Notes: generated from the sequence alone by a model not told the origin. Positions 44,369 to 54,200 are shown, counted from the first letter of the stretch. The stretch: DNA of 64,000 bases from Kastovskya adunca ATA6-11-RM4 (GCA_019359445.1 JAHHHJ010000010.1:124001-188000), one strand, 5' to 3'. Numbers and translations: made by a program.

Positions 44369-45685
44369 ATGAACCAATCCCCAAAACACTTCCAATTCCT
44401 CAGAGGCGCTGTATTTACTGGAGCGCTTGCCACAACAGCCGCTTTGTCTTTGTTTGGCCCAATCTGGTGCCGTTCAGTCGTTGCCGCCCTTCAAGACAGC
44501 CCTAAAAATATTGTCGATGAAGTTTGGCAACTGGTTAATCGCGAATATGTCGATCCCTCCTTTAACCAAGTTGATTGGCAAGCAACGAGGCAAACTTTAC
44601 TGAGCAAAAACTACACCTCTAGGGCACAAGCGTACACGGCAGTTCGCGAAGCTTTAGAAAGATTAGGCGACCCCTATACCCGCTTTCTTGATCCGGAACA
44701 ATATCAAGCGCTCACGAGCCAAACGGCGGGCGAGCTTTCCGGGGTGGGGATTCGGATGGAAGTGAATACTAAAACACAAACGCTAACGGTGGTTGAACCG
44801 CTACCGGATTCTCCGGCGTTTGCAGCGGGGATCAAAGCCGGAGATGAGATTCTGGAAATTGATGGCAAACTGACAAAAGGAATGACCGTCGAGGAAGCCT
44901 CCAGTCTGATTCGGGGGGAACCTGGACTACCGATTAAGTTGAAGATTTCCCGGACGGCTAGTAGTCCTTTTGAGGTCTCTCTGACCCGTGCCAACATCGA
45001 ACTACCCTCCGTTCACTACACCCTGAAGCAAGAAGGTCAACTGCGGGTGGGCTATATCCGCTTGACGGAGTTTAGCTCCCACGCGGCAGAACAAATGCAG
45101 CGGGCAATCTCCTCCTTGGATAATCAGAAGGTAGATGCTTATGTTCTCGACTTAAGAGGCAATCCCGGTGGTTTGCTCCATTCCAGTATTGAGATTGCCC
45201 GGATGTGGCTAGAGTCGGGTACTGTTGTTCGCACCACAGACCGCAAGGGAGGTAAGCAGGAATTCACAGCAAACCGCACCGCCCTGACTAAACGACCTTT
45301 GGCAGTTTTAGTGGACGGGGACTCGGCAAGCGCTAGTGAAATTCTCTCCGGTGCTCTGCAAGACAACCGCCGCGCCAAGGTGATTGGTTCTCAAACCTTT
45401 GGTAAGGCATTAGTGCAGTCTGTTCATCCGCTTTCTGACGGTTCTGGTTTAGCAGTAACGGTTGCTCACTACTACACCCCCAACGGCACGGATATTAGTC
45501 ATAAAGGCATTACACCGGATGTAAAGCTCGACTTGAGCCGCGAACAAGTGCAGCGATTGTCATTGCAGCCAACGTTGGTTGCCACGAATGATGACCCGCA
45601 CTACAAACAAGCGGTTTCGGTGTTAGCCACTGATGTTGCTGGTCGAACTGTTATCGCGCCTGTCAGACCGATCAGTATCCGCTAA
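44369..45685 (+). CDS. ctpB: Carboxyl-terminal processing protease, CtpB type (S41)
   Basis: A 438-residue protease exported by an N-terminal signal segment (FLRGAVFTGALATTAALSLFG). A PDZ domain (about 115-205, ELSGVGIRMEV and GDEILEID) precedes the S41 catalytic domain, with the Ser-Lys dyad Ser321 (DSASASEIL) and Lys346 (TFGKALVQ). Ctp proteases trim C-termini; CtpA processes the photosystem II D1 precursor, and the role of CtpB is less clear. It acts in the thylakoid lumen or periplasm. I favour CtpB over CtpA or CtpC from overall resemblance only. Confidence 0.88.
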   Translation: MNQSPKHFQFLRGAVFTGALATTAALSLFGPIWCRSVVAALQDSPKNIVDEVWQLVNREYVDPSFNQVDWQATRQTLLSKNYTSRAQAYTAVREALERLGDPYTRFLDPEQYQALTSQTAGELSGVGIRMEVNTKTQTLTVVEPLPDSPAFAAGIKAGDEILEIDGKLTKGMTVEEASSLIRGEPGLPIKLKISRTASSPFEVSLTRANIELPSVHYTLKQEGQLRVGYIRLTEFSSHAAEQMQRAISSLDNQKVDAYVLDLRGNPGGLLHSSIEIARMWLESGTVVRTTDRKGGKQEFTANRTALTKRPLAVLVDGDSASASEILSGALQDNRRAKVIGSQTFGKALVQSVHPLSDGSGLAVTVAHYYTPNGTDISHKGITPDVKLDLSREQVQRLSLQPTLVATNDDPHYKQAVSVLATDVAGRTVIAPVRPISIR

Positions 45686-45750
45686 TCAGCCGAACGTGGG
45701 AGTTTAAGGTGGATTAATTTTGAGGGTAGCAATGTACCCGTTTTAGCAAA

Positions 45751-46257
45751 CTATCCAGTTCGCAGTTGTGTTACCAAATGAACCAGTTCCGGTAAGATGA
45801 GCTTTTTGATTGCGAGTTGGACAGCATTGCTAGAGCCAGGAAGTGAGAAGACCAGCTTTTTTTGATAGATTCCTGCAACGGCACGAGAGGCGATCGCCCT
45901 CGTGCCGATTTCTTGGTAGCTCAAGAACCGAAACAACTCTCCAAATCCCGGCAACGTCTTTTCTAATAAGCGTTCGAGAGCATCGTAAGTTGTGTCGCGA
46001 GGGGCAATACCCGTACCGCCATTGAAAATCAAGGCATCTAAGTCTGCTCGTCCCCCTAGGGTAGTCAGTTGTGCCTGAATTTGCCTCGGTTCATCTTTGA
46101 GAATCTCATAGACTCCTACCTGATGACCCGCCTCAACTAGTAACTGCTGAATCAATTGACCACTGCGGTCTGTTTGGGGCGATCGCGTATCGCTTACCGT
46201 AATCACTGCACAACTTATGGCGATCGCTGTCGAATCAGGATGAGGCTGGTGCATCAT
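45751..46257 (-). CDS. moaB: Molybdenum cofactor biosynthesis protein MoaB
   Basis: A 168-residue MogA/MoaB-family protein (MoCF-binding fold). Conserved pieces are AVITVSDTRSPQTDRSGQLI, the FNGGTGIAPRDTTYDA loop that binds molybdopterin, and FSLPGSSNAVQLAI. It takes part in making the molybdenum cofactor, used for example by nitrate reductase in cyanobacteria. An alternative start a codon later is possible (MMHQPH). It is convergent with ctpB and upstream of psb28 on the same strand, with about 110 bases between. Confidence 0.92.
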   Translation of the reverse strand: MMHQPHPDSTAIAISCAVITVSDTRSPQTDRSGQLIQQLLVEAGHQVGVYEILKDEPRQIQAQLTTLGGRADLDALIFNGGTGIAPRDTTYDALERLLEKTLPGFGELFRFLSYQEIGTRAIASRAVAGIYQKKLVFSLPGSSNAVQLAIKKLILPELVHLVTQLRTG

Positions 46258-46369
46258 AGGTACTATTGCCAGTTGTCCTTCAAGGGTTAGAAGTTATACA
46301 GGTTAAAAGCTGGAATGTTAGAACTTTCAACCTGTCAACCTTCAACGATTCCTACTGAATCAGGACTAA

Positions 46370-46705
46370 TTATGATTTAGTAAATTCCAAACCATGCTCC
46401 TTGGCATATCGCTCCATAAAACGTAGGAAGCGCTCCCATTCAGCAGGAGTTGTCATCAAGTGAATCGCTTTGATATCTTTTGCCTGACCATTCACAAAAA
46501 CACCCTTCACCTCGCGGGTGACAATTTCCCCTTCCTCATCAATCATGTACATCCCAGTAATATCTTCAGATGTATCACTATTGAAGGCACTGGGGCTTTC
46601 AAAGGTGAATGTAGCCGTGCCACCACTACCATTTTTGGAACGAGTCAAACGGATATCTGGTATAACGTCTTCGTTAATGCCTTTAGAAAACTGAATTTGT
46701 GCCAT
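46370..46705 (-). CDS. psb28: Photosystem II assembly protein Psb28
   Basis: A 111-residue protein. The start [24 protein letters not shown], the central FTFESPSAF...[11 protein letters not shown] and the end [22 protein letters not shown] match Psb28 (PsbW). It binds the PSII assembly intermediates containing CP47 and is absent from mature PSII. Its presence is strong evidence for a photosynthetic host. It lies about 110 bases from moaB and 64 from dtd on the same strand. Confidence 0.97.
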   Translation of the reverse strand: MAQIQFSKGINEDVIPDIRLTRSKNGSGGTATFTFESPSAFNSDTSEDITGMYMIDEEGEIVTREVKGVFVNGQAKDIKAIHLMTTPAEWERFLRFMERYAKEHGLEFTKS

Positions 46706-46769
46706 TACGAATCCCTTTTAGTTAATCTTGATAGTTGGTTATAAAACCATCTTCTCATCAGATAGGGTT

Positions 46770-47231
46770 TCAGTTAAGCGCCGACTCTCGCTCTAGAATC
46801 AGCGTCACCGGCCCATCATTCTCAATGGAAACTTGCATCATCGCTCCAAACTGACCTGTTTCCACCCGCAAGCCACTTTGCCGCAACTGCGCCACAAATT
46901 GGTCATACAGTTTTTGGGCGCGTTCAGGAGCCGCAGAACGGTCAAAGGAAGGACGGCGACCTTTGCGACAATTGCCATAGAGGGTAAACTGGCTAATTAC
47001 CAGCAACTCTCCCTCAATATCCAAGACAGACTTTTCCCCGCGGTCGTTTCCCTTGTCCTGAGCAGGAAATAACCGCAAGTCCAGACACTTTCGCACTATC
47101 CAGTCAACTTCTGTCTGGGTATCCGTCTCAGCAATACCGACAAGCAAATTTAGCCCTCGTCCAATTTGACCGACGACAGTACCTGCTACCTCAACTTTTG
47201 AGGCTGTTACTCGCTGGATAATAACGCGCAT
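46770..47231 (-). CDS. dtd: D-aminoacyl-tRNA deacylase Dtd
   Basis: A 153-residue enzyme that frees D-amino acids from mischarged tRNAs. The active-site motif SQFTLYG is at 80-86 and the GP motif is at 140-141 (NDGPVTL). Normal length. The start ATG 47231 gives [15 protein letters not shown], the usual N-terminus. It lies between psb28 and the COG0523 gene, all on the minus strand, but functions differ and a joint operon is uncertain. Confidence 0.96.
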   Translation of the reverse strand: MRVIIQRVTASKVEVAGTVVGQIGRGLNLLVGIAETDTQTEVDWIVRKCLDLRLFPAQDKGNDRGEKSVLDIEGELLVISQFTLYGNCRKGRRPSFDRSAAPERAQKLYDQFVAQLRQSGLRVETGQFGAMMQVSIENDGPVTLILERESALN

Positions 47232-47330
47232 GGTTTAGGAGTTAGGAACTAGAGGCTAGATTCGTCGGGTGGGTTATAGTTTGCCTAACCCACCATCAGA
47301 CTGACTTACTGTAGCCTTCGCTCCACCGAG

Positions 47331-48419
47331 CTACTTCCCAAACCCTTTCCCACGATTGGTGGAAGGGAAACAGACACACTTTTGCAGTTGTTCGCGCAAA
47401 GTATCGTGGTCTAAACCCTGACCAATCAGCACGATCTGATTTTTCGGTTCTCCTTTCCACTCATCGTCCTCAATCGTGAAACGCTTGCCACTGAGGTGGA
47501 AAATGTGGCGGTTAGGGCTTTCATCAAACCAGAGAATCCCTTTTGCACGGAACACATTTGAGGGCAATTGGTTATCTAGGAAATTCTGAAACTTCCTAAT
47601 CGCTAACGGCTTTTCACTTTGGAAGGATAGGGAGGTAAAGCCGTCATTTTCTAAGTGATGGGAGTGATGGTCGTGATGCTCGTGGTCATGATGGTCGTGG
47701 TCGTGGTCATGGTCATGAGCGTGATCATGATGGTCATGGTCGTGAGCGTCGGAACTAAAATGCTTGTCCGTCTCAAACAGACCGACACTGAGAATCAGAG
47801 GTAGAGGAACCTGAGCATTAGTTGTGCGGAGAATTCGCGATCCCGCTTTGATGTCTCTAATTCTGAGTTCCAGAGCATCGACATCCGCTTCATCAACCAG
47901 ATCGATCTTATTGAGCAGGATAATGTCGCCGTAAGCAATCTGGCTGTAAGCCGCTTCGCTGTTAAACAAGTCGAGGCTAAAATTTTCTGAGTCTACCACC
48001 GTAACAATCGAATCTAGGCGAGTCATATCTCGCAATTCGGTTCCCAGGAAGGTGAGAGCAACGGGTAGGGGGTCAGCTAAACCTGTTGTTTCTACAACCA
48101 GATAATCAATTTTGTCTTGGCGTTCTAAGACTTTGTAAACGGCTTCAACCAAGTCATTATTGATGGTGCAGCAAACACAGCCGTTGTTTAGCTCCACCAT
48201 GTCCTCACCCGTGGTGACAATCAGCTCATTGTCAATGCCAATCTCACCAAATTCATTAACCAACACAGCGGTTTTGATGCCCTGCTGATTGGTCAATATG
48301 TGGTTGAGTAGTGTGGTTTTGCCACTACCAAGAAAACCAGTGATGATGGTTACGGGTAAGCCTTGCTTAGGGAGGTCTATGCCTTGTGAGGAGGCGGCTT
48401 GAGTAGGTGTTGATTGCAT
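47331..48419 (-). CDS. COG0523 (CobW/G3E family) GTPase with His-rich metal tract
   Basis: A 362-residue G3E GTPase. Walker A is GFLGSGKTT (28-36), the CxCC metal motif is at 81-84 (GCVCC), and NKID is at 170-173. Between the GTPase and C-terminal domains is an extreme histidine-aspartate tract (about 225-255, with more than a dozen histidines), probably for zinc or other metal binding. C-terminal CVCF adds more cysteines. The family moves metals (Zn, Co, Ni) between proteins. I saw no Zur box upstream. The substrate metal cannot be fixed, and zinc is the usual case. Confidence 0.92.
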   Translation of the reverse strand: MQSTPTQAASSQGIDLPKQGLPVTIITGFLGSGKTTLLNHILTNQQGIKTAVLVNEFGEIGIDNELIVTTGEDMVELNNGCVCCTINNDLVEAVYKVLERQDKIDYLVVETTGLADPLPVALTFLGTELRDMTRLDSIVTVVDSENFSLDLFNSEAAYSQIAYGDIILLNKIDLVDEADVDALELRIRDIKAGSRILRTTNAQVPLPLILSVGLFETDKHFSSDAHDHDHHDHAHDHDHDHDHHDHEHHDHHSHHLENDGFTSLSFQSEKPLAIRKFQNFLDNQLPSNVFRAKGILWFDESPNRHIFHLSGKRFTIEDDEWKGEPKNQIVLIGQGLDHDTLREQLQKCVCFPSTNRGKGFGK

Positions 48420-48561
48420 AATGACAAGATGCGAGAACGTCAGAATATTAAAGGATAGCTACAAATGCTATTAATATCGACAGGGGGATGTTTTAATCAC
48501 ATCCTTTGCCTGTCCCTATTATTGCTTATCCATCCGCTGCTGATTTATTCGCTGCTGTGAC

Positions 48562-50025
48562 ATGACCCTAACGCTTTACAATACGCTGACTCGTCGCAAG
48601 GAACCGTTTGAGCCACTAGAACCCGGTAAAGTCAAAATGTATTGCTGCGGCATCACAGTGTATGACTACTGTCACTTGGGTCATGCCAGAACTTGCATTA
48701 TCTGGGATACGGCTCGCCGTTACCTGCAATGGCGAGGATACGATGTGCGCTACGTGCAGAATTTTACTGATATCGATGACAAAATTCTCAATCGGGCGAT
48801 AAAAGAAGGCGTTTCGATGGAAGTGATTTCCGATCGCTTCATTCAGGCATATTTTGAGGATATGGCGCGGTTGCATGTCATGGAAGCGGATGCCTATCCC
48901 CGTGCAACCCATACCCTAGATGGCATCAAGCAACTAATTTACGAGTTAGAACAAAAAAATTACGCTTACCCAGCCGATGGGGATGTTTACTATGCGGTGC
49001 GACGCTTTGATCCGTATGGCAAGCTTTCGGGACGCAAGTTAGAAGACTTGCAAGCGGGGGCGAGTGGGCGAGTGGATGCCGAAGATCCCAGTGGCTCTAA
49101 GAAAAGAGACCCCTTTGATTTTGCTTTGTGGAAAGGGGCGAAACCAGGGGAACCTGCCTTCTCGTCTCCTTGGGGTGCGGGGCGTCCTGGCTGGCATATT
49201 GAATGCTCGGCAATGGTTCGAGATGATTTAGGGGAAACGATTGACATTCATACGGGTGGGGCGGATTTGATTTTTCCCCACCACGAAAATGAAATCGCCC
49301 AGTCGGAAGCCGTTACAGGTAAGCCCTTGGCACGTTACTGGATGCACAGCGGCATGGTAACGGTGGATGGAGAGAAGATGTCTAAAACTTTGGGCAATTT
49401 TATTACAATTCGCGATTTGCTAGACAAAGGAACTGACTCAATGGCAGTGCGGTTGTTTGTGCTGCAAGCAAATTATCGCAAGCCGATTGATTTTACCGAT
49501 CAGGTGATTGAGGCAGCAACTAACGGCTGGAATACCCTCAAAGAGGGGTTACTGTTTGGGGAGCAGTGCGCCTCTGTGTTGGGATGGCAAGATTCATCCT
49601 CCCCTTCAAAAGGGGCTACAAGCCCTAATCCTTATGTGAAACGCTTTCAAGAAGCAGTGGATGAAGATTTGAATTTTGCTGGGGGATTAGCAGTTTTGTT
49701 TGAAATGGCGAAGGAGCTAGTCCGAGAGCGGAATCTGCTGACCCATCAGGGAAAACCTGAAATGCCAGCGCCAGAGTTGCAAATGCTCTGGCAAACCCTG
49801 GTGGATCTAGCACAAGTTTTCGGGTTGGAAGCCAAGCCAGAGGGGGTGAAGGAAATCGGATCGGGATTGAGCGATACAGAGATTGAAGCGCTGATTCAGC
49901 AACGGACTGAGGCGCGGAAGGGAAAGGATTTTGAGATGAGCGATCGCATCCGAGATCAACTCCAGTCCCAAGGTATTACCCTCATCGACCAACCGGGTGG
50001 TGTTACTCGCTGGCGTCATAACTAA
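48562..50025 (+). CDS. cysS: Cysteinyl-tRNA synthetase
   Basis: A 487-residue class I synthetase that charges tRNA-Cys. The HIGH-like motif is HLGH (38-41) following CCGITVYDYC with the zinc-binding cysteines, and KMSKT is at 272-276. C-terminal anticodon-binding parts follow (RNLLTHQGKPEMP..RIRDQLQSQGITL). It is divergent from the COG0523 gene, with about 140 bases between, and is followed by a transporter gene after 52 bases. Confidence 0.97.
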   Translation: MTLTLYNTLTRRKEPFEPLEPGKVKMYCCGITVYDYCHLGHARTCIIWDTARRYLQWRGYDVRYVQNFTDIDDKILNRAIKEGVSMEVISDRFIQAYFEDMARLHVMEADAYPRATHTLDGIKQLIYELEQKNYAYPADGDVYYAVRRFDPYGKLSGRKLEDLQAGASGRVDAEDPSGSKKRDPFDFALWKGAKPGEPAFSSPWGAGRPGWHIECSAMVRDDLGETIDIHTGGADLIFPHHENEIAQSEAVTGKPLARYWMHSGMVTVDGEKMSKTLGNFITIRDLLDKGTDSMAVRLFVLQANYRKPIDFTDQVIEAATNGWNTLKEGLLFGEQCASVLGWQDSSSPSKGATSPNPYVKRFQEAVDEDLNFAGGLAVLFEMAKELVRERNLLTHQGKPEMPAPELQMLWQTLVDLAQVFGLEAKPEGVKEIGSGLSDTEIEALIQQRTEARKGKDFEMSDRIRDQLQSQGITLIDQPGGVTRWRHN

Positions 50026-50077
50026 ACTGGGATTGTCGAAAAACTTCATAATTGAGGAAGCGGTTAACTTGAACAAC

Positions 50078-51208
50078 ATGCCTAAGCAGCGCTTTGTTAT
50101 TTCTTTATCTAACCTGCTCTTGATTGTGGGGGTAATTGGCAGCACCCTCTTACTCTGGCAGTTACGAAGTCTGCTAGTAACGTTGATGATTGCAGTGGTA
50201 CTAGCGGCGGCATTGGCTCCCATTGTTAATGGAGCCGAAAGGTTACGGCTACCTCGTTGGCTAGCCGTCGTTACTGTTTATTTAGCGTTGATTGGCGGTA
50301 TAACGGGAGCCGGGATTTTAATTGGTCCGACGGTTGTTGAGCAGATTGAACGCTTGATCCGGAGACTGCCAACTTACCTGGAAAATCTCTGGATTTTGAT
50401 AGAAAACTTGGCAATTCGTCTGGGAGTGACTGACCCAGAAACCGTTAGTCCCATCAGTCAGCTGTTTGATACTCAAGCGCTGACATCTTGGATAATTCGT
50501 TCTAGCCAACAGGTAGCGATACGTTCCTACAGCGTTACTAGAGGGATTGTTGGTGGGGTTCTTAGCATAATTCTGGCGTTGCTGCTTTCGGGCTATATGT
50601 TGGTAGGGAGTAAGAACTTAATTAGCGGTTTGATTAGCCTCTTCCCCTACCCCTGGAATCAGCATTTGGCAGCACAGGTGGTACCAGTAAGCAAACGCAT
50701 GGGGAGTTATATTCAGGGACGGGTTCTCGTTTCTGGAATTTTGGGTATAGCTATTACCTTGGGTTTGAGAATCTTGGGACTATCGGAGTTTGCCCTGGGC
50801 TTGGGAGTGATTGCGGGCTTCACCAATTTGATTCCCTTCGTCGGGCCGATTTTGGGGGCGATTCCGGCGCTGATTGTGGCGATCTCTCACGAGGGGTTGA
50901 CTTTCGGGTGGGTGCTGCTGCTGTTTGCGATTATCCAAAATCTAGAGACTTATGTCCTTGACCCCTTGCTAGTTGGCCCTTCGGTGAAGGTTCACCCGTT
51001 GTATCAACTGCTGGCAGTATTGGGAGGGACGCAGGTTTTGGGGATTGTTGGCGCGTTGATTGTCCCGCCTTGGGTGGCGGGTGGAGCGGTTTTACTAGAA
51101 AACCTCTACTTACAGCCCAAACAACAGGCAGAACAGCAGCAAAATGCGATCGCTTCCCTTTCCCCATCTGAGGAGAAAGCTGCGGATACGGTTTCACTGA
51201 AGCGCTAG
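50078..51208 (+). CDS. AI-2E family transporter (PerM/YtgP-like)
   Basis: A protein of about 376 residues, with helices near the N-terminus (ISLSNLLLIVGVIGSTLLLWQL, then VTLMIAVVLAAALAPIVNG), an extended middle and the conserved FALGLGVIAGFTNLIPFVGPILGAIPALIVA in the C-terminal half. The family exports or gates small molecules; the AI-2 name comes from one member and gives no firm substrate here. I use ATG 50078 (MPKQRFVISLSN); the frame extends into the end of cysS but lacks homology. It is probably cotranscribed with cysS. Confidence 0.86.
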   Translation: MPKQRFVISLSNLLLIVGVIGSTLLLWQLRSLLVTLMIAVVLAAALAPIVNGAERLRLPRWLAVVTVYLALIGGITGAGILIGPTVVEQIERLIRRLPTYLENLWILIENLAIRLGVTDPETVSPISQLFDTQALTSWIIRSSQQVAIRSYSVTRGIVGGVLSIILALLLSGYMLVGSKNLISGLISLFPYPWNQHLAAQVVPVSKRMGSYIQGRVLVSGILGIAITLGLRILGLSEFALGLGVIAGFTNLIPFVGPILGAIPALIVAISHEGLTFGWVLLLFAIIQNLETYVLDPLLVGPSVKVHPLYQLLAVLGGTQVLGIVGALIVPPWVAGGAVLLENLYLQPKQQAEQQQNAIASLSPSEEKAADTVSLKR

Positions 51209-51358
51209 TTCTCTACGCAGTCAGGATTTGTGTGAAAGACGAAAGGGAAACAACGCTTCAGTGAAATAAGACTAAGTTTACTAAGCCGCTGTACAGCTAG
51301 TTACTCTGTTTAAATAACCAGTGTTTGCGATGGGGGACTGGGGCGATTCTTCCTCATC

Positions 51359-51386
51359 CCCCAATCCCCAATTCCCAATCTCTAAT
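51359..51386 (+). repeat. CCCCAAT heptamer STRR upstream of the mscS-like gene
   Basis: Four 7-base units (CCCCAAT, CCCCAAT, TCCCAAT, CTCTAAT) end 8 bases before the ATG at 51395 and so occupy the 5' leader of the mechanosensitive-channel gene. No other ribosome binding site is visible. This is a classic STRR unit of cyanobacteria. Confidence 0.9.
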
Positions 51387-51394
51387 AACTGTTT

Positions 51395-53065
51395 ATGAAT
51401 CGCTTTTTACGCTTTCAGTCTCTCCTGAGCCGAATCCTGCAACTGATTATTGTGGCGGTGGCGCTGGGATTTATCCTCATCGCCGTACCCGCATTAGCCC
51501 AAAGAGCAACTACTGCTCCCGTCACCCTGGATGGACGACGATTGTTTGATGTCAGCCAATCCGGGCAATACACGGCTCAAGAACGCGCCGCCGAAGCGAA
51601 TCGTTTTCTCCGTGGAACGATTCAAGCAGACGAACCCGTGCGCGTAGAAATCGAAGAACGTCAGGATTTGCCTGTCATTTTGATCAATGGCGGTCATTTG
51701 TTGTCGGTGACATCGGCAGATGCTCCTCCAGGACGCACCATTGAGGAGCAAGCCATCCAATGGAGGAGAGAACTACAAGTGGCTCTCGCTCGTGCCCAGC
51801 GAGAGCGTAGCGTTGAGTACCTGACACAGAAAGTCTTAATCAGTATTGGCTGCTTGTTATTAGCACTCGCCCTGAGTTGGGTGTTGAGTTGGATTTGGCA
51901 ACATTGGCTACAGCCGTTACTTCCTGCAGAAATCAGAGAGTCCAACGACTCCCAACCGTCCAAAAGTGTGAAAAAGACGGTGCAGGTTATTCTATCGGTT
52001 ATCCGTGCCGCCATTTGGTTCGCCACAACCCTCTACATCACAAATTTATTTCCTCAAACGCGGGAATGGAGTCGTAGTGTTGTCGATTCCATCACCTTTA
52101 CCCTTACCTCACCCTTCATTCCTCTAGGGCAGGAGTCCTACTCGGTTCTTGATATTTTAATTCTGATCGGGCTGTTTGTCGGTCTATTTGTCTTAACGAG
52201 AACGGCAAAAAAATTATTGCGATCGCGAGTCTTAAATTTGACCGGATTAAGTCGCGGTTCCCAAGAAACCATTGCCGTAGTTGCCAACTACTCTCTGATT
52301 TTCATCGGCACGATTGTTGTTTTACAAATCTGGGGATTAGACCTTAGTACCCTAGCAATCTTTGCTAGCGTCCTGGGTGTGGGGGTTGGTCTTGGCTTGC
52401 AAGGAATCGCCAAAGAATTTATTAGCGGTTTGGTGGTAATTTTTGAGCGCCCAATTCAAGTCGGTGACTTCGTTGAGCTAGGCGAGTTGCTCGGTACAGT
52501 GGAACGAATTGGCGTCCGCAGCACAGAAATTGTCACCCTAGATGATTTATCCATCATTGTGCCAAATTCTCGCTTTTTAGAGTCAGAAGTAATCAACTGG
52601 ACTCACAGAACCCCCATTGCTCGCCTACGACTCCCTGTTGGTGTCGCCTATGGTTCAAACTCAAGCGCTGTACGCATTGCTTTGATTGATGCGGTAAAAG
52701 AACATCCCGATGTCTTGTCTGAACCTACACCGAAAGTCTTTTTTGAGGGCTTTGGTGAGAGTTCGTTGAAATTTAATTTGCTCATTTGGATATGTGAACC
52801 GCGCAAGCAATTCCGCATCAAAAGTGACATCTACTTTCGGATTGAGGCAATTCTCCGCAATCGCGAGATTGAAATTCCCTTTCCCCAGCAAGACTTGCAC
52901 GTTCGTTCTGGTAGCTTACCCATTGAGCTTTCTCCGCAGTTGGCAGAGTCTCTCTCTCGGCTATCTGACGGACTCGAAGGCTGGCTGAAACATCAGACGG
53001 ACATGGCGATGCAGGATAACCGCAATGGTAAGGGGAAAACGGACAAGAATCAGCACGGCGATTAA
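51395..53065 (+). CDS. Mechanosensitive ion channel of the MscS family
   Basis: A 556-residue channel. An N-terminal signal sequence (SRILQLIIVAVALGFILIAVPALAQ) is followed by a periplasmic domain (about 40-140), then helices near 150-170, 205-220, 250-270, 300-320 and the pore helix LSTLAIFASVLGVGVGLGLQGIAKEFISGLVVIFERP, with a cytosolic beta/alpha vestibule. It gates on membrane tension to release osmolytes. The C-terminus is hydrophilic. It is downstream of the AI-2E-like transporter. Confidence 0.92.
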   Translation: MNRFLRFQSLLSRILQLIIVAVALGFILIAVPALAQRATTAPVTLDGRRLFDVSQSGQYTAQERAAEANRFLRGTIQADEPVRVEIEERQDLPVILINGGHLLSVTSADAPPGRTIEEQAIQWRRELQVALARAQRERSVEYLTQKVLISIGCLLLALALSWVLSWIWQHWLQPLLPAEIRESNDSQPSKSVKKTVQVILSVIRAAIWFATTLYITNLFPQTREWSRSVVDSITFTLTSPFIPLGQESYSVLDILILIGLFVGLFVLTRTAKKLLRSRVLNLTGLSRGSQETIAVVANYSLIFIGTIVVLQIWGLDLSTLAIFASVLGVGVGLGLQGIAKEFISGLVVIFERPIQVGDFVELGELLGTVERIGVRSTEIVTLDDLSIIVPNSRFLESEVINWTHRTPIARLRLPVGVAYGSNSSAVRIALIDAVKEHPDVLSEPTPKVFFEGFGESSLKFNLLIWICEPRKQFRIKSDIYFRIEAILRNREIEIPFPQQDLHVRSGSLPIELSPQLAESLSRLSDGLEGWLKHQTDMAMQDNRNGKGKTDKNQHGD

Positions 53066-53222
53066 ATTAAGAGGTCTACTAAGTGAGGTTGAATCCTTGA
53101 AAAGCATTAAAGTTAATTTCCTCACAGAAGCGATCGCCCTAACCTCTCCTACACAAAGAACATCACCCTTTTTGCCGCCATCCTTCCCCAAACACCCACT
53201 ATCTGCCCAGAACAGGGAAGTC

Positions 53223-53651
53223 TTAAGAACGGGGTAGACCTGGAATTATAGAAGCTTGAATTTTTGGATCTTCTGGCGGTTTAGTGTACCACCATGCCCA
53301 GGCAAGTAAAACCGCTTGCAAAGGAAGCCGAATGATCTGAAACCAGGGAGAGTCTGGTATACCGTCTAGATGAATTTGATTAACTGCCATATTTATATTG
53401 GCAGGAAACACCGCAATAAATAGCGCAAACAGTCCCCAAGCGGCTGCCCGACTTACTGGAGGCACCAAAAGCCCAATTCCGCCCAAAATCTCAAAAAATC
53501 CGCTGATATAAACCAACTCTAAATGGTAAGGCAGATAAGGCGGCATGATCTTCACAAACGGCTCTGACTTGACAAAATGCAAAATGCCAAGGGTGATTAT
53601 TGAAACAGCCAGGATAACTCGTAAAATCTCCTTGTTGTACTTATTGAGCAT
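53223..53651 (-). CDS. DoxX family membrane protein
   Basis: A 142-residue protein with four helices (about 9-25, 45-65, 72-92 and 110-128). The pattern GILHFVKSEPFVKIMPPYLPYHLELVYISGFFEILGGIGLL is typical of DoxX/DoxD-like proteins (including the MauE/DoxX superfamily). These are linked to thiosulfate or quinone metabolism in some organisms, but no specific role can be read here. It is convergent with the MscS gene. Confidence 0.88.
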   Translation of the reverse strand: MLNKYNKEILRVILAVSIITLGILHFVKSEPFVKIMPPYLPYHLELVYISGFFEILGGIGLLVPPVSRAAAWGLFALFIAVFPANINMAVNQIHLDGIPDSPWFQIIRLPLQAVLLAWAWWYTKPPEDPKIQASIIPGLPRS

Positions 53652-53811
53652 ATGGCGCGAGATTAATTTCTAAATTTCTAGTAATTGCTTTCTATAGTGA
53701 CAGAAAGTTAAAAAAAGCTTGTTGTTCGTTGGTTTGATTTAATGAGAAGATTTCGGCTTTATGTAGATGACATACCTCAATCAGTGTTGAGTCGTATCAA
53801 CTCCAATACCC

Positions 53812-54174
53812 TCACCGTCCTATAAGACGTTTGCTAAGAACGATAACTCTCCAAAATAACCATAACAGAAGACTATAGAACGTAATATTCAGGGCGAATG
53901 TTACAAGATTTCCATAAATGTAATCCTCCGAACCAACCTTACCCCAACCAGTTGTGGGAGAACCTCCTTCCTTATCCCGCACGATTGGTAATGGAAAGCC
54001 TGCTCTTTGCTCGCCAAATTTACATTGACCAACTTGACAAGGTTCGTGTGTGCACAATTGCTGGCAGTTAGTGGGCTGTTTGTAGCGTAATGAATATATT
54101 GTTAATCCTGTCGCAATCAGGATAGTTAGGGCAATTGAAATTCCTCTTCGAGTTACAGAACCATTTGTTGACAT
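53812..54174 (-). CDS. Hypothetical membrane protein with cysteine-rich loop
   Basis: A protein of about 120 residues, starting at ATG 54174 (MSTNGSVTRRGISIALTILIATG). It has one membrane helix near the N-terminus (about 12-28) and another near the C-terminus (NLVTFALNITFYSLLLWLFWRVIVL). The loop between holds three cysteines (NCQQLCTHEPCQVGQCKFG). The open frame extends to 54303, but that part overlaps cutA and has poor composition. No family recognised. It is 26 bases downstream of cutA on the same strand. Confidence 0.65.
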   Translation of the reverse strand: MSTNGSVTRRGISIALTILIATGLTIYSLRYKQPTNCQQLCTHEPCQVGQCKFGEQRAGFPLPIVRDKEGGSPTTGWGKVGSEDYIYGNLVTFALNITFYSLLLWLFWRVIVLSKRLIGR

Positions 54175-54200
54175 TGATTTGACGTTATAGAATGCCAGCC

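Noticed and set aside
48420-48561. Zur box before the His-rich COG0523 GTPase
   Set aside because: No TGATAAT-type inverted repeat is visible in the intergenic region; only weak AT-rich sequence.
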